A stretch of 64,000 nt of DNA, from NCBI RefSeq assembly GCF_963678635.1, contig NC_087068.1:33241436-33305435 (forward strand). The letters run 5' to 3'. Below the pieces are notes generated by a model. The model was not told the origin of the DNA and did not search any database. It saw nothing but the letters and a program-made list of their open reading frames with translations. The position numbers and the translations under genes are program-made. This DNA comes from Symsagittifera roscoffensis (lineage: Eukaryota > Xenacoelomorpha > Acoela > Convolutidae). Shown here piece by piece: positions 62,058 to 64,000 of this stretch; the first letter of the stretch is position 1; every line of letters begins with the position of its first letter.

Positions 62058-62663
62058 ATGGCAGCTGCTATGTGTCAAGCTCTTCCCAGCTTTTATTCAG
62101 ATTATAATAGTAAATCATTGTTTATTTCTGTTTCCAACGATTTTTACGAAAAATACATAATAACCCAAGATTATTGCGTCTCTACTCACGATTCTTTCTG
62201 TTCCTTGGGAAATTGAAAATTTCATATAATTTTAATTGGAACTTCCCTCAGCCAAATTCTTCAGACATTAGACAAATATCAATACATATATCAAGAAATT
62301 GATTGTCTTTACACTTTGTACAAGCACAGATTCTTTTCGAGTATTGTCACAACAAGTGGGGAAGTCTTCAATCAGCTTAGTTGTGGAGTGCAGCATAATT
62401 TACGATGGAAAGGAGCAGAAAAAACACCAAGCGTATCAAGGAAACGACTTGTTCGCAAAAAGTTCAAAAAACATTATCTAAGTTCTAATCAAAAACTTGC
62501 ATCTACGCAAACTCTTGGCTCAGCATTTTTAGACAGAATTCATAAAGTACAAAACTCAGAATATGAACATGATTTGTTAAAAATAGTTGACTGTTTTATT
62601 GATGGTTATGGATTTGTAAGTAATGATCATGTCAATTTTTCAAAAAAAAAAAAAAACTTCTGA
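62058..62663 (+). pseudogene. 201-codon frame with one TGA, copy 2
   Basis: Same as 52538-53143, including the in-frame TGA (about 62214-62216). Residue differences after the stop are Pro/Ser and Ser/Asn. Confidence 0.5.
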
Positions 62664-63069
62664 TATTCCATCTATTTTCTCTCATATAATTACAAAGTTA
62701 CCATTAATTACCAATAAAAAATCACCGTTGTCAAAAACATTTGCAAAAAAATTTTCAAACATGTAAGAAAGATGTAATACTTCTTTTGATTTTCAAAAAG
62801 TTGCAAAAAACAATTCAATTTTTTTAACAAGTTGTAAAAAGTGTTTCAATTTTTTTGACATAATGCGAAAAGTGTTTCAACTTTTTTGAGAAGATTCGAA
62901 AAGTGTTTTACTTTTTTTAACAAGATGCAAAAATTCTTTCACTTTTTCACTACAATTGCTGCAATATTTTTATACGACATACAACAACCAACGAAAAAAT
63001 TACACAATCTGGCGTTCATTAACATTTTAACTGCTGTCAACTTGATTGAAAACCTGGTAATAAATCGAA

Positions 63070-64000
63070 ATGCCCAACACGCGGTTCAGTCAGCGTCTTT
63101 TGACGCTCAATGGAAACGAGAACCCGGACCCTCAAGAACCCGCTCAACGTCACCAACTTGGCAGGAAAAAAGTAGTGCAAACCTTAAGAGAAGTAAAAAA
63201 CACAAACGAAAAAGTCTCAGCGGTAATAGAAAAACCCAAAAACAAAAACGTGAAAAAGAGTCAGTAGAAGGCTCTGACTCATACGGAACGCCCCATAACG
63301 GTTCAGAATCTCCAATGTCAGAAAAGACGAAGGCGAAAACGAAACAATGGGAAAATTACCAAGATTGAAGAAAAGTTGTTGAAAACTAAATACAGTGATA
63401 AAGGTCCCGCGTTATTTGGTAGTGTGAACAACTTGATAAAAGCAACCAATTTGTCGCGAAAGAAAGTTAAACAGTTCCTTCATACTGAACCTGTTTACAC
63501 GAAATATCGAACTGTCATCCAAAAAACGCCGAGACTCAAGGTCATAGTTTACGATATCGACGAAATCTGGTCATTAGATCTGGCCTTTAATGATAAATTT
63601 GCCCAGTACAACCATGATATTAAATATCTGGTTGTTGCAGTTGACTGCATGTATCGCTATCTCAGAGTGCAACCCTTGAAATCAAAGCATGCTACTACAA
63701 CAGGAGAAGCGTTCAAACTAATGATAACGACAAAACAACCGAAAGAAGTATGGGTGGACAAGGGCACATAGTTTAAAGGGTCCTTCGAAGCATTATGTTG
63801 AAAAAAGGCATAAAAACATATAGCACAGAGAGCGAGAAAAAGTCTGCATTCGCTGAAAGAAATATCCGTTCCTTGAAAAATCCTATTTATAAATAGTTAC
63901 AGGATAAATTGATTTACTCATACATTGACAAATTGCAAGATTTTGTCAATGCAATTAATTCGAGAACAAATTGTGTCACAAATCTTGCACCAAACAAAGT
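63070..64000 (+). pseudogene. Maverick integrase, broken, copy 2 (cut by window end)
   Basis: Shares with copy 1 the two TAG codons (about 63265 and 63769-63771). It differs by D to Y near the VAVDCMYR motif, Lys to Glu before VWVDKG, and TGTTGA in place of TGTAAA after the second stop. The shared lesions predate the 9.52-kb duplication. Confidence 0.78.

Larger units (their letters stand above)
57574..64000. repeat. Second copy of the 9.52-kb Maverick unit (runs off the window)
   Basis: Aligned with 48053 onward at a constant offset of 9520-9521 bp, with very few differences. The window ends inside the integrase. Confidence 0.9.

Noticed and set aside
38911..64000. Protein-primed DNA polymerase B and long terminal inverted repeats expected of a complete Polinton
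   Set aside because: I found no polymerase motifs and no terminal repeats in either strand; the segment is a fragment, not a complete element.

Overview
The window reads as an AT-rich invertebrate (metazoan) nuclear scaffold made almost entirely of mobile and repetitive DNA; I see no single-copy host gene, no rRNA or tRNA gene and no bacterial operon. A nematode or close relative is a guess, based on the style of the Polinton/Maverick genes and T-rich splice-like signals. A 200-base run of N (21534-21733) is an assembly gap.

Layout. (1) 1-2679: short repeats, palindromes and a roughly 0.8-kb tandem duplication. (2) 2680-21530: one very long (18,851 bp), apparently intact LTR retroelement on the minus strand with identical 408-bp LTRs. 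In its own 5'-3' order it holds a leader with a small conserved ORF (77 aa), a basic 155-aa protein, a 2740-aa Gag-Pol of Ty3/gypsy domain order, two tiny membrane proteins, a 378-codon ORF with no methionine codon, an 872-aa glycoprotein (Env) and a 597-aa ORF of unknown function. The downstream reading frames overlap by a few bases, like a compact viral genome. (3) 21734-25478: an older, internally deleted relative that keeps the two membrane ORFs and the leader ORF; comparing the two copies shows mostly synonymous change, so these small ORFs are real genes. (4) 25479-37100: a roughly 307-bp satellite in three arrays (about 1, 21 and 10 monomers), each preceded by the same left block, two followed by the same right block, as if a mobile unit carries a variable number of monomers. 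(5) 37468-37688: a small MITE-like element with G-runs. (6) 37970-64000: pieces of a Polinton/Maverick DNA transposon, tandemly duplicated (a 5.77-kb and then a 9.52-kb period). 

In the Maverick part the structural and mobility genes (packaging ATPase, integrase, penton, core protein, major capsid protein, adenain-like protease) are broken by stops and frameshifts, and no protein-primed DNA polymerase is present. By contrast a zinc-finger protein and two PC4-like proteins remain open in their copies. Between divergent genes lies a compact control region with an AP-1-like site and three CArG-like boxes spaced exactly 18 bp, and near the zinc-finger gene lies a 54-bp repeat carrying CCAAT-like motifs that is also an open 18-residue protein repeat.

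The best candidates for something undescribed are the giant retroelement with its extra genes (Met-less ORF, paired membrane mini-proteins, 597-aa ORF), the PC4-like protein family with its CArG/AP-1 promoter, and the satellite-carrying unit. All family assignments were made by reading motifs, without database searches.
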